From NCBI RefSeq assembly GCF_000576555.1, contig NZ_CP007145.1:2976001-3040000 (forward strand): a DNA stretch of 64,000 nucleotides, written 5' to 3'. Shown piece after piece: positions 35,345 to 44,342 of the stretch. Each line of letters begins with the position of its first letter. Position 1 is the stretch's first letter. The translations under genes were made by a program, and so were the position numbers. The notes beneath the pieces are model-generated. The model worked only from the letters and a program-made list of their open reading frames with translations, searched no databases and had not been told where the DNA came from. Source of the DNA: Hymenobacter swuensis DY53. Its GTDB lineage: Bacteria > Bacteroidota > Bacteroidia > Cytophagales > Hymenobacteraceae.

Positions 35345-35356
35345 CCCGAAACCCCG

Positions 35357-35390
35357 GCGGGGAGCCAGCAGCTGGCTCCCCGCTTTTTTT
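35357..35390 (+). terminator. Rho-independent terminator of the tkt-tal unit
   Basis: A GC-rich perfect stem (GCGGGGAGCCAGC at 35357-35369 with 35371-35383) is followed by seven T residues, 12 bp after the transaldolase stop. Confidence 0.92.
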
Positions 35391-35446
35391 ACCTCCTACC
35401 TTTACGCCGTCGGCCACTGCTGGCCCGACGGCTTATTTCTGCCTGC

Positions 35447-36097
35447 ATGAAAGCATTTATTTTCGACCTCAACGGCACCATGATTCACGACATGGACTAC
35501 CATACCCAGGCCTGGCAGCAGCTGCTGAACGAGGACCTGGGCGGGCAGTTCACCCGCGAGCAGGTGAAGCACCAGATGTACGGTAAAAACCAGGAAGTAC
35601 TGGTGCGCATGTTCGGCCCCGACCGGTTCACGGAAGAGGAAATGACGCGTCTGGCCGTGGAAAAAGAGAAGCGCTACCAGGAGACGTACCGCCCGCACCT
35701 GCGGCTGCTGCCGGGGCTGCCGGAGTTTCTGGCGCGGGCCCACCAGCAGGGCATCCCGATGGCCATCGGCTCGGCGGCCATTCCGTTCAACATTGATTTC
35801 GTGCTCGATACGCTGAATATCCGGCACTATTTCGCGGCCATCGTTTCGGCCGACGACGTGACCATCAGCAAGCCCCACCCCGAAACCTTCCTGAAAGCCG
35901 CCTCCCAGCTCGGCGTGGCCCCCGCCGACTGCCTCGTGTTTGAGGACGTACCCAAAGGAGCCGAGGCCGCCCTCAACGCCGGCATGCGGGCCGTTATCCT
36001 CACCACCACCCACGAGCCGGCGGAATTCGCTCACATGCCCAACGTCCTCCACTTCTCCCCCGATTACACCGACGCGTTTGTGCGGGGTTTGGTGTAG
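35447..36097 (+). CDS. HAD-superfamily phosphatase/beta-phosphoglucomutase-like protein
   Basis: This is a cytosolic 216-residue HAD subfamily I hydrolase with an alpha-helical cap. Motif I is FDLNGTMIHD: the nucleophilic Asp is present but the second Asp of the usual DxD is Asn. Motif II is AIGSAA (about 107-112), motif III includes the Lys in KPHPETF, and motif IV is VFEDVPKGAEAA. Phosphosugar phosphatases and mutases share this layout; the Asn makes a simple mutase role doubtful, though the DxN form appears in other Bacteroidota as I recall. The substrate is unknown; a sugar phosphate is plausible from the location. Confidence 0.82.
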   Translation: MKAFIFDLNGTMIHDMDYHTQAWQQLLNEDLGGQFTREQVKHQMYGKNQEVLVRMFGPDRFTEEEMTRLAVEKEKRYQETYRPHLRLLPGLPEFLARAHQQGIPMAIGSAAIPFNIDFVLDTLNIRHYFAAIVSADDVTISKPHPETFLKAASQLGVAPADCLVFEDVPKGAEAALNAGMRAVILTTTHEPAEFAHMPNVLHFSPDYTDAFVRGLV

Positions 36098-36120
36098 CAA
36101 CGGATAGTAGCGCGAAAAGA

Positions 36121-36222
36121 AAGAACGTCATGTTGAGCTTGCCGAAGCATCTCTACCTCTGGCTAACTTCTGTGGTTACCATTGCGGTAGAGATGCTTCG
36201 GCAAGCTCAGCATGACGTTCTT
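36121..36222. repeat. Intergenic inverted repeat with 37-bp arms
   Basis: Arms at 36121-36157 and 36186-36222 pair over 37 bp with one mismatch, starting AAGAACGTCATGTTGAGCTT. It lies between the convergent HAD and GH127 genes, where it could also act as a two-way terminator (outer ends rich in A and T). Same family as 7307-7395. Confidence 0.92.
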
Positions 36223-36251
36223 TTTTGTCTCTCGACTTCCTGTGTAAGCTA

Positions 36252-38303
36252 CTACTTCCCTACCGTCGCCTCTTTGGGCTGGCGGGAAATCAACTCTATA
36301 TCAGTGAGCTGTTGGGGAAACCAGACGGTCATTTCGCCCTTGCCGCGGTTAGCCCAGGCGTAGTAGGGAATGGCCGTGAGGGTCTGGCGGGTGGTGCTGA
36401 TGCTGGTGTTGGCGGCGTCCAGCTGCACGGCGGGCACGGTGGCCTGCAGTTGCATGATGCCATTGAGCAGCTCGGGCTGGTAGCGGGTGGTGAACGTGGT
36501 GGCGGCGGGCACGATGAGGTTGCCGGCGCGGCCGTTGTTGTCGGTCCACTCGGCGCAGTACACGATGGGGCCGCGCTGCAGGGCCACTTTGCCCAGGTCG
36601 TCCTGCACGTGGGGGTTGGCCACCACCTGGCGCACTTCCATGGGCAGCTTCACTTCCACCACGTCGTTTTTGCGCCACTTGCGGGCCAGCACCGCGTAGC
36701 CGCTGCGGGTGGTGTAGGCCGTGGGCTTGCCGTTGATGGTGATGCTGATTTTCTCAGCTGAAGGCGTGGCGAAGCGGTACAAATCGGAAGGCATGGCCTC
36801 GTTGCGGGCCCAGCCGGGCAGGCGCACCAGCAGGTTGAAATCGGTAGCGGCGGCGGGACTGAGGGTAAACTTCAGGTCGCCCTGCCAGGGGTAGTTATTT
36901 TGCTGCACGATGCGCACGAGCTGGCTGTTCACCTTCAAATCGGTGGTGCCGCTGATAAACAGGTTGGCGTATACGTCGCGGCCGTTCTGGGCGTACACGT
37001 AGCCGGGCAGGGAGGGCATGAGGCGGGCCAGGTTGGTGGGGCAGCAGGAGCAGTCGAACCAGCCGGCGCGCTGGGGCTCGGTCTGGGGGAAGCTGGCGCT
37101 GTTGCGGACCTGCATGGCGTTGCTGTAGAAGAACGACTTACCATCCAGCCCCACTCCCGAAATCAGGCCGTTGTAGAGCACTTTCTCCAGAATGTCCACG
37201 TATTTGGCCTCGCCGTGGAGCTGGAACATGCGCTGGTTCCAGTACACGTTGGCCACCGAGGCGCAGGTTTCGTTGTAGGCCGTGGTGTTGGGCAGCTCGT
37301 AGTTGCCCCCGAACCTTTCGCCCCCGGGCACCGCGCCGGTACCGCCCGTCACGTAGAGCTTGCGGGTCACCATGTTCTGCCAGATGCTGTCCACGGCGGC
37401 AAGCAGCCGTTTGTCGCCGGTAAGGGCGGCTACATCGGCCATGGCCGAGTACAGGTATTCGGCGCGCACGGCGTGACCCTCGGCCTCCTGCTGGTCGATG
37501 ACAGGCTTGTGGTCCTGCCAGTAAGAGCCGTTGCGCCAGGCATCGGGGCTCTTGGGGTCGTAGCCCTTGTACTGGCCGCGCTGGTCGAGAAAGAACTTAG
37601 CGGTGCTCAGGTATTCGGGTTTGCCGGTTACGCGGTAGAGCTTCACCAGGCCCATTTCCACGATTTCGTGGCCCGGGGCCACGGCCCGCTTACCCGGGCC
37701 GAAAGTGGCACACACCAGATCAGCGTTTTTCAGGGCAATGTTGAGCAGGTTTTTCTTGCCGGTAGCCTCATAGTGCGCTGCGGCCGCCTCGTACAGGTGG
37801 CCCGCGTTATACAGCTCGTGGCTTAGCTCCCGCTCCTTCACCCACCGCTCCGGCCCGGCCCACTCGTGGGGGTGGGCCGGATCAATCGTGCGGGCCGTGT
37901 ACAGGTAGCCGTCGGGCTCCTGGGCAGCGGCCACTTTCTTGATCAGCAGGCCCATATACTCGTCCAGCTTTTCATCGGGATACAGCTTGAGCGAGTACGA
38001 AGCGCCTTCGATGGTCTTGTAGATGTCGGTATCATCGAAGGGGAAGATGGTGGCAAACTTACCCTGGCGGGCGGCAGCCATTTCGAAGTTCTTGACCCGG
38101 TTCGTGGCCTCGCAGCGCTGAAACGAGGCCGGGATGGTGACGTCGGTGTTGGTCTTGAGCCGGGGCAGCCAGAAGCTGTCGGCCAGCTTCACTTTCGTAA
38201 AGGAAACCGCCTGAATCGGGTAGTCGGAGTGCTTAACGGTTTGCGCGGCAGCCGGAGTGCTAAGCAGGCCGAGCAGCGTCAGGGAAGGAAAAATGCGGTT
38301 CAT
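36252..38303 (-). CDS. GH127 beta-L-arabinofuranosidase
   Basis: This is an exported 683-residue enzyme (signal peptide ending AAAQT) of the DUF1680/GH127 family that cleaves beta-L-arabinofuranosyl linkages using a zinc-bound cysteine. Residues E329 (GGERFGG), E345 and C347 (YNETC), and C420-C421 (CSCCPTN) correspond to E322, E338, C340 and C417-C418 of Bifidobacterium HypBA1; the first three spacings are identical. The (alpha/alpha)6 barrel is followed by two beta-sandwich domains. It is the last gene of the minus-strand run from the SSS symporter (120 bp after GH27). In a pectic arabinan or rhamnogalacturonan-II setting it would remove side-chain arabinose. Confidence 0.93.
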   Translation of the reverse strand: MNRIFPSLTLLGLLSTPAAAQTVKHSDYPIQAVSFTKVKLADSFWLPRLKTNTDVTIPASFQRCEATNRVKNFEMAAARQGKFATIFPFDDTDIYKTIEGASYSLKLYPDEKLDEYMGLLIKKVAAAQEPDGYLYTARTIDPAHPHEWAGPERWVKERELSHELYNAGHLYEAAAAHYEATGKKNLLNIALKNADLVCATFGPGKRAVAPGHEIVEMGLVKLYRVTGKPEYLSTAKFFLDQRGQYKGYDPKSPDAWRNGSYWQDHKPVIDQQEAEGHAVRAEYLYSAMADVAALTGDKRLLAAVDSIWQNMVTRKLYVTGGTGAVPGGERFGGNYELPNTTAYNETCASVANVYWNQRMFQLHGEAKYVDILEKVLYNGLISGVGLDGKSFFYSNAMQVRNSASFPQTEPQRAGWFDCSCCPTNLARLMPSLPGYVYAQNGRDVYANLFISGTTDLKVNSQLVRIVQQNNYPWQGDLKFTLSPAAATDFNLLVRLPGWARNEAMPSDLYRFATPSAEKISITINGKPTAYTTRSGYAVLARKWRKNDVVEVKLPMEVRQVVANPHVQDDLGKVALQRGPIVYCAEWTDNNGRAGNLIVPAATTFTTRYQPELLNGIMQLQATVPAVQLDAANTSISTTRQTLTAIPYYAWANRGKGEMTVWFPQQLTDIELISRQPKEATVGK

Positions 38304-38423
38304 ACAACAGAGGAAAATCAGGAACGATATAGTGACGCAACACTCTGCGTCTCGCCGCTGAGCAATGACGCCTGACTAACACCTTTCACACAACCTCAGC
38401 GGGCTGCGAGCTGCTAAGGCGCA

Positions 38424-40277
38424 TTACTTTCGGGCAGTTGAAATGCGGTACAGCCGGGCTCCATGCCGGCGCACGTAGGGTGCAAACTCCCCCGCCACGC
38501 CGCTGGTGGTTTGACCAGTCCACAGGTCGCGCACGGTGCAGGGGCCGCGCAGGCCCAGCTGCGCCAGCGTCACCGGAATCCGCACTGAGTCGGCGGGCAT
38601 GGGGCGGAACGGGTTTTGGGTGAACACCAGAAACTGCAGCGTGCCGCCGGTATTCTGAGCGGCTCCGGCGGCATCCAGCCCGGCCGTGGCCCGGAAGCGG
38701 GTGAAGCCAGCAGGCAGCGCGTAGGTAATCATGGAGTTGGAATGGGTGCCGATACCGTCGTCGGAGCGCTGCCCTCCTACCTGCAAGTCTGCCCCCGATA
38801 CGCTTTTACCAGCCGTAACCTGGCCCCAGCCGGCCGTGGCCGTTTTCCAGGGCAGGGTACTCAGCGGCACGGTTTGGGTGCCGTTGCTGAGCGTGGGGCG
38901 AAGCCAGTCGGCGTGGTCCCAGGCAATGTCGTCGCCCCCGTCGCGCACGTTGAGGTAGAGCGTGGTGGCCCCGCTAATATCCACATCTACGGGCTGACTC
39001 TGGCCGGGCGTCTGGCGGGTGATGATAGAGCTGGCCCAGGCGGCTTCACTGGCGGGGGCCAGCTCCTGGTCCTGGGCGTTGAACAGGGCCAGGAACTTGT
39101 CGCCGGTGGCGGGGTCGTCGGCGGTCCAGGCAATCAGGTTATGCTCGCGGAACAGCTGGCGGTTGTGGGTGCTGCGCTGGTTCACGGCCAGCACGTCCTT
39201 GTTGGTGAGCAGACTCAGGGTAAACGCGTCGTTGCTGGGCAGGTCGCCGCCGAACATGAGCGGGGAGCGGAAGATGCTCCACAGGCTCATGAGGGTGTAC
39301 TGCTCGTCGCGGGTGAAGCGGGTCATCCGGTCGTCGCCCCGCTCAGCCCGGATGCCCAGGCGACCCAGCGGCAGCATATCGGCATCCGGAAACGCCCCCA
39401 CCCCAATGTATGGGGCCCAGCGGTTGCACACCTCGAAATGCTCCTTGAGCTGCTCCCAGGAGTCCCAGAAGTCGCCCACGGTGCGCCACATGTTGGCGTG
39501 GGCCGCTACGTGCCGGGCCTCGGCAACAGGCGTTTCGCCAGGCGAGGTGCTGAGCACAATGCGGCGGCCCGAGCGGTCAATGGCCCGCCGAATCATCTCC
39601 ACTTCCGGCTTGTGGTAGGGTGAAGAAAGGTCATCGACCTTCACAAAATCGACGCCCCAGCTGGCGTAGAGCTGGAACAGGGAGTTGTAGTACTCCTGGG
39701 CCCCCGGCCGGCCGGCTACCACCGTGTACATGTCGCGCAGCCAGCCAGCCTGCCCTTCTTTGGAGTAGATATCGGCGGCCGTGGCCTTACTGCCGAGGAT
39801 GGGCAGCCGGCGCTGCACCGCTACCACCGGCACCCCGCGCATGATGTGAATGCCAAACTTCAGGCCCCGGACGTGCAGGTAATCAGCCAGCGGCTTGAAG
39901 CCCTGGCCGCCGGCCGCCGAGGGAAACCGGTTGGGCGCGGGCACGAAGCGGCCGTACGCATCAATGTTCCAGGCGGGGTCCTTCTCGTTGTAGCCGTGGG
40001 CCGTGTCGTTGCCCACGTACCAGCGGATATCTACCACTACGTACTCCCAGCCGCTGCTTTTCAGGTTACGGGCCATATAGTCGGCGTTGGCTTTCACCTC
40101 GGCTTCGGTTACGGTGGGGCCGTAACAGTCCCAGCTGTTCCAGCCCATGGGCGGCGTGGCAGCCCACTGGTGGAAATCAGGTTTAGACGCGGCTTGCTGG
40201 GCGGCCACGGGCAGGACTGCGGCCGCCGCCGCTACCACAAACCCGGTCAGGAAGCGCGCAAAGGGATTCTGGATCAT
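38424..40277 (-). CDS. GH27 alpha-galactosidase / beta-L-arabinopyranosidase with inserted NPCBM domain
   Basis: This 617-residue exported retaining enzyme opens with PPMGWNSWDCYG (about 42-53). The nucleophile should be D215 in FVKVDD and the acid/base D269 in MWRTVGDFWDSW. SPLMFGGDLP is a further GH27 motif. Residues about 440-555 (DGGDDIAWDHADW to GTLQFLVF) look like an NPCBM carbohydrate-binding module, and the protein then returns to a typical C-terminal GH27 beta strand segment (GPCTVRDLWTGQ), so the module is inserted within the C-terminal sandwich. Within an arabinose locus, beta-L-arabinopyranosidase activity is as plausible as alpha-galactosidase; the sequence does not decide. Confidence 0.9.
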   Translation of the reverse strand: MIQNPFARFLTGFVVAAAAAVLPVAAQQAASKPDFHQWAATPPMGWNSWDCYGPTVTEAEVKANADYMARNLKSSGWEYVVVDIRWYVGNDTAHGYNEKDPAWNIDAYGRFVPAPNRFPSAAGGQGFKPLADYLHVRGLKFGIHIMRGVPVVAVQRRLPILGSKATAADIYSKEGQAGWLRDMYTVVAGRPGAQEYYNSLFQLYASWGVDFVKVDDLSSPYHKPEVEMIRRAIDRSGRRIVLSTSPGETPVAEARHVAAHANMWRTVGDFWDSWEQLKEHFEVCNRWAPYIGVGAFPDADMLPLGRLGIRAERGDDRMTRFTRDEQYTLMSLWSIFRSPLMFGGDLPSNDAFTLSLLTNKDVLAVNQRSTHNRQLFREHNLIAWTADDPATGDKFLALFNAQDQELAPASEAAWASSIITRQTPGQSQPVDVDISGATTLYLNVRDGGDDIAWDHADWLRPTLSNGTQTVPLSTLPWKTATAGWGQVTAGKSVSGADLQVGGQRSDDGIGTHSNSMITYALPAGFTRFRATAGLDAAGAAQNTGGTLQFLVFTQNPFRPMPADSVRIPVTLAQLGLRGPCTVRDLWTGQTTSGVAGEFAPYVRRHGARLYRISTARK

Positions 40278-40365
40278 AGGAATAAGTTCCAGGGTGCTGG
40301 GCAGCGCGCGGGCCGCCGTTGGGGTCCGCGCGCCGCCCAGCAGTAAGGTCAGATAGTGGTCAGTC

Positions 40366-42120
40366 TCAATGCACCACCACTTTCTGGGTGGTAGTACCCT
40401 GCGCGCCGCTGACCTGCAGCAGGTACAGGCCGGCCGGCACGTCGGCCTTCACCGGCACCGTACCCTGGCCCGCGCTGCGGCGGATGAACACCGGCCGGCC
40501 CTGCATATCGGTCAGGGTTACCGTCACCGGGCCGGCTGCCAGCCCGGCGTCGAGCGACACCGTGAAGCGGCCCCGCTCACTCGGGTTAGGGTACACGCTG
40601 GACTGCGCGGCCGGAGCCGAAGCCGCCGACGCCAGCACACGGGCGGCCGGAGCGGGCGCAATGGCCCATTTCTGGCAGTTGTTGCCGAGGTAATCATACA
40701 GGGCGAGCTGCACGCCGGCGGTGGCGGAACAGGCCGGCACTTCTACTACGCGGTTGCCGTTCACCGAGGCCAGCACGTAGGTGCCGCCACTGGCTCGCTC
40801 AATCTTAAAGCGCTGATTGGCCGCCCCGCTGTAGGGGTACAGGTTGAGCCCGGCCCCGTTGTTGGGGCTGTTGTTCACCACATCGGCGGCCAGCCCGGCC
40901 CCTACCGTAGAGGTGATTTTGTACTCGCCGTTGCCCACGGGCGTGAGGTTCCACTGCTGGCAGTTGAGGCCGGCGGGGGTGCCCTGGGCAATGATCTGGC
41001 CCTGAGCCCCGGTGCAGCCCCAGGCATCCCACACTTTGCCGGTGCTCTGGTTGGTGAGGGTGTAGCGGCCGGCGGCCACCCAGTCGCGGGTGATGAAGGG
41101 CCAGGCGGCGGCGTCCCAGCCCATGTTGCCCACGCTCAGGCGGGCCCGGCCGTTCTGGCTGCTATCGTAGTAGTGGTGGGTGAGGTAGTTGGCCCCGCCC
41201 TCCTGGAACAGGCCCACGTGGCCCGGCCCCACATAGTTGCCGCTGGTGGCAATGAGGGTGGTGCCGCCATTCCTGTTCAGGTCCACGCCGTTCTTGTCCA
41301 GGTACGGCCCGGTGATGCTGGTGGAGCGGCCCACCTGAATGTAGTAGGTGCTGTTGGCGCCCTGGCAGCAGGCGCCTTTGTTGATGAACAGATAGTAGTA
41401 GCCGCCGTTGCGTACGATGTAGGGCGCCTCGCTCCCGCTGTTGTTGCGCGTCACGTTGTCGGCGGCCACGTTGCCGGCCAGCCAGTAGAAGCTGGTACCG
41501 GAGCGTTTGCCGGTGCTGCCATCCAGCTTAATCAGCCCGATGCCTTTGAAGAACGAGCCGTAGCTCATCCACAGCCCGCCGCTGGCATCGGCGGTAATGG
41601 CCGGGTCGATGGCGTTGATGGCGCTGCCGGAGCCGCTGGACACCACTTCACCCTGATCCACCCACTGGTAGTTGGGACTGGCCGGGTCCAGCGTGACGTT
41701 GGTAGCCAGCCCAATGGTAGAAGTGTTGGAGCCGAAGGTCGAAACCGAGTAGTATAGGTAGAACTTGCCGTTGCGGTACACGCACTCTGGGGCCCAGAAG
41801 TCGCCAGAAAAGCCGGGCACTTTGCTCTTGATCCAACTGGGGTATTGGGTGCTGGTGAATACCGGCCGGCTACCCGACTGCCACGTCACCAGATCAGTGG
41901 AGTACATGCCGTAAATACCGGTACCGGTAGTGAAAATCCAGTACTTGCTGCCGTCCTTCACAATGCTGGAAGGGTCGTGGCAGTTGTCGTTGCCCTGCAA
42001 CGCGCGGGCCGGCAGGCTAAGTCCCGTCAGCAGCCCCAGCAGCAAGGCCAGTAGGCGCAGCGCGTGGGGTCGGCGGGCCCGCGTGGAGGCCGGGGCGGCG
42101 GTAGTAGAAGTGGTTTTCAT
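40366..42120 (-). CDS. GH43 arabinanase with ricin-type lectin domain and T9SS type A sorting domain
   Basis: This is a secreted 584-residue enzyme. The signal peptide follows a basic N-terminus (to ARALQ, about 42). The GH43 propeller holds Asp49 (CHDPSS), Asp172 (NAIDPA) and Glu231 (GSEAPY), with CCQGANSTYYIQVGRS typical of endo-arabinanases. Residues about 345-485 are a ricin B-type beta-trefoil with QQW/QKW motifs. The last 75 residues are a type A sorting domain (VYPNPSERGRFTV, GLYLLQV, KVVVH). It should be exported and attached to or released from the surface by T9SS. It is a paralogue of the gene at 49943. The ATG at 42120 is preferred over an upstream TTG. Confidence 0.9.
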   Translation of the reverse strand: MKTTSTTAAPASTRARRPHALRLLALLLGLLTGLSLPARALQGNDNCHDPSSIVKDGSKYWIFTTGTGIYGMYSTDLVTWQSGSRPVFTSTQYPSWIKSKVPGFSGDFWAPECVYRNGKFYLYYSVSTFGSNTSTIGLATNVTLDPASPNYQWVDQGEVVSSGSGSAINAIDPAITADASGGLWMSYGSFFKGIGLIKLDGSTGKRSGTSFYWLAGNVAADNVTRNNSGSEAPYIVRNGGYYYLFINKGACCQGANSTYYIQVGRSTSITGPYLDKNGVDLNRNGGTTLIATSGNYVGPGHVGLFQEGGANYLTHHYYDSSQNGRARLSVGNMGWDAAAWPFITRDWVAAGRYTLTNQSTGKVWDAWGCTGAQGQIIAQGTPAGLNCQQWNLTPVGNGEYKITSTVGAGLAADVVNNSPNNGAGLNLYPYSGAANQRFKIERASGGTYVLASVNGNRVVEVPACSATAGVQLALYDYLGNNCQKWAIAPAPAARVLASAASAPAAQSSVYPNPSERGRFTVSLDAGLAAGPVTVTLTDMQGRPVFIRRSAGQGTVPVKADVPAGLYLLQVSGAQGTTTQKVVVH

Positions 42121-42299
42121 GGTTGTGGGAATTGGGTTGGAGGAACACAAGAGCGAGTATTGCGGAAAGCCAAACGGAGGCGCGAATCCGATTCACGCCC
42201 CCGTTTTGGTGGAACTGGCCGGACCCCGAAGGTGGCCGGCGGTAAGCTGGTTTTCAACAGCTCGGAAAGAAGGACCAACGGCTCAAAAGCCGCCGCAGG

Positions 42300-44000
42300 C
42301 TACCAGAACTTCACGTAAAGGGCCGTGAGCAGCAGCATCGTCACCACAATCAGCGACATGGTTTGGGTGCTCACGCGGAACATGCCGGGGTTGAGTTGAA
42401 TGGCGCGGGGGTTCACTACCGGGCCGGCCAGGCTCACGCCCACCATCAGCACCATGGTAATGGCAAACGACCAGCCCATGCAGATCAGGAAGGGAATTTC
42501 GTACACGCCCTGCCCGTTCGGGAAGGCCGTGTAGAGGATGGTTTCGGGGCCCAGCACCGCCGGAGCGTAGTTGTTGAAGAACACCGACAGCGCAAAGCCA
42601 GCCAGAATACCCACGATACCGGCCGTGGCGGTGGTGCGCTTCCAGAACATCCCCAGCAGGAACACGGCCAGAATACCGGGCGAGATAAAACCGGTGTACT
42701 TCTGAATAAACTGGAAGCCACCCTCCCCGCCAATGCCCAGCAGGTCTTTCCACGTCATGGCCACGCTCAGTACCACGGCCGCCAGAATGGTCAGCCGGCC
42801 TACCCACACCTGCTTCTGCTCGGTGGCGTCCTGGTTCAGGTAGCGCTTGTAGATGTCGAGGGTGAAGATGGTAGAAATGGAGTTCACCTTGCCCGCCAGG
42901 GAGGCGACGATGGCCGCCGTGAGGGCCGCCATGCTCAGGCCCTTCAGGCCGTTGGGCAGAAAGGTAAGAATGGCCGAATAGGCGTTATCGGAGTTGAAGG
43001 CGCCGGTGGAGGCCATTTCGGCCTGCAACGAGCCGTTCTGGTAGAGCACGTAGGCCGCAATGCCGGGCAGCATCACAATCACCGGCATCATCAGCTTCAA
43101 AATGCCGGCAAACAGGATACCGGTGCGGGCCGTGTGCAAATCGGCCCCGAGGGCGCGCTGGGTGATGTACTGGTTGCAGCCCCAGTAGTTCAGGTTCACA
43201 ATCCACTGGCCGGCGAAGTACATGGCAATGCCGGGCAGGGCCAGGTATTTGTCGATTTCCACCTGCGGGGTGGCCGCCGTGGGCTTGTCGAAAATCATTT
43301 TGAAGTGGTCGGGGGCCTTTTCCATGAGGGCGTTGAAGCCGGAGAAAGCGCCGCCGCCCAGGCCAAACTTGGTGCTCACCAACGAAAGGGCAATGTAGGT
43401 GGTCACCAGACCGCCCACCACCAGCACCACCACCTGCACCACATCGGTGTAGCCGACTACCTTCATGCCGCCCAAGGAAATCAGCAGGGAGAACAGAGCC
43501 AGCAGCACGATGATGACGTGGAAACTGTCGCCGCCCACCAGGTTGCTCAGGGCCAGCGCCCCGAGGTAGAGAATGGAGGTGAGGTTGACCAGCACGTACA
43601 GGAACAGCCAGAAAATGCTCATAATCAGGCTGAGCGTGGAGTTGTAGCGCTGCTCCAGAAACTGTGGCATCGTGAAGATTTTGTTCTTCAAATACACCGG
43701 CATAAAGAACACCGCCACGATAATGAGCACCACGGCCGCCACCCACTCGTAGGCCGCCACCGCCACGCCCACCTTAAACCCGCTCCCGCTCATGCCAATA
43801 AACTGTTCGGCCGAGATGTTGGAGGCAATCATACTCGCCCCGATGGCCCACCACGTGAGCGAGCCCTCGGCCAGAAAGTAGTCTTTGGTGCTTTGCTCGG
43901 CTTTCTGCTTGCTTTTATAGATGTAGAACCCGTAGGCCGAAACCCCGATCAGGTACACGAAAAAGACAATCAGATCAAGCGTAGTCAGGTTATTACGCAT
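42300..44000 (-). CDS. SSS-family sodium:sugar symporter (probable arabinose)
   Basis: This inner-membrane Na+/solute symporter of 566 residues has about 14 helices. Family hallmarks include DYFLAEGSLTWWAIGASMIASNISAEQFIGMSG (split here: residues 40-59, then NISAEQFIG), YWGCNQYITQRALGA, and AIVASLAGKVNSISTIFTLDIY with the Na+-site serines. Overall it is of the SGLT-like sugar type. Neighbouring araA, araB and araD make L-arabinose the probable substrate. It starts a minus-strand run SSS, GH43, GH27, GH127; no LacI operator is seen directly upstream, where two repeats fill the 342-bp gap to araA, so it may depend on read-through from araA. Confidence 0.92.
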   Translation of the reverse strand: MRNNLTTLDLIVFFVYLIGVSAYGFYIYKSKQKAEQSTKDYFLAEGSLTWWAIGASMIASNISAEQFIGMSGSGFKVGVAVAAYEWVAAVVLIIVAVFFMPVYLKNKIFTMPQFLEQRYNSTLSLIMSIFWLFLYVLVNLTSILYLGALALSNLVGGDSFHVIIVLLALFSLLISLGGMKVVGYTDVVQVVVLVVGGLVTTYIALSLVSTKFGLGGGAFSGFNALMEKAPDHFKMIFDKPTAATPQVEIDKYLALPGIAMYFAGQWIVNLNYWGCNQYITQRALGADLHTARTGILFAGILKLMMPVIVMLPGIAAYVLYQNGSLQAEMASTGAFNSDNAYSAILTFLPNGLKGLSMAALTAAIVASLAGKVNSISTIFTLDIYKRYLNQDATEQKQVWVGRLTILAAVVLSVAMTWKDLLGIGGEGGFQFIQKYTGFISPGILAVFLLGMFWKRTTATAGIVGILAGFALSVFFNNYAPAVLGPETILYTAFPNGQGVYEIPFLICMGWSFAITMVLMVGVSLAGPVVNPRAIQLNPGMFRVSTQTMSLIVVTMLLLTALYVKFW

Positions 44001-44063
44001 GGGAAATGGTGGGAAGGCGGGCTGTTGTAGTGGTGGGAATGGGGAATATTCTGGTGGCTCCAG

Positions 44064-44109
44064 CCCGTCATGCTGAGCGAAGGCGGAGCCGAAGTCGAAG
44101 CATGACGGG
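44064..44109. repeat. Short inverted repeat of the GTCATGCTGAGC family
   Basis: CCCGTCATGCT at 44064-44074 pairs perfectly with 44099-44109; the interior also carries the TGAGCGAAGG and GAAGCATGAC fragments of the family. It is adjacent to the composite element at 44128. Confidence 0.8.
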
Positions 44110-44127
44110 CTGATGTTGTTGGCAAAC

Positions 44128-44311
44128 GAACGTCATGCTGAGCATGTGGCGACTTGAGCCAGGTTGCGGAGCCGCAACCCAAGCATCTCTACTGCTTTGT
44201 TCGGACGATTCACTAGCCCAGGGTTTAAACCCTGGGCTATGGAGCAGTTACGGCGGTTTACTATTGCAACATCAGCACGCGAGGTGCTTCGCCTCCGCTC
44301 AGCATGACGTG
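44128..44311. repeat. Composite palindromic element, copy 2
   Basis: It is bounded by GAACGTCATGCTGAGCATG and CTCAGCATGACGTG, with the same central 26-bp palindrome (44214-44239) as the element at 12488-12665. Both copies share the stretches GAGCATGTGGCG on the left and CAGCACGCGAG-TGCTTCG on the right in the same order and orientation. It lies between araA and the symporter gene and contains no plausible gene. Confidence 0.87.
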
Positions 44312-44342
44312 CTGGTTGTGACGTTCTATTCGGCGTAGCGGC

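Noticed and set aside
38304..38423. LacI operator upstream of GH127
   Set aside because: Only a single half-site-like CACACAA occurs; the second half is missing.
40369..41757. 462-codon open frame antisense to the lectin-bearing GH43
   Set aside because: Shadow frame with Ala/Val/Gly-rich product and no recognisable domain.
42363..44030. 555-codon open frame antisense to the SSS symporter
   Set aside because: It mirrors the symporter gene in high-GC DNA, its product is a His/Gly/Gln-rich composition without domains, and the symporter frame is unambiguous.
7307..44311. CRISPR array
   Set aside because: Repeats are inverted, widely dispersed and lack regular spacers; no cas gene is present.
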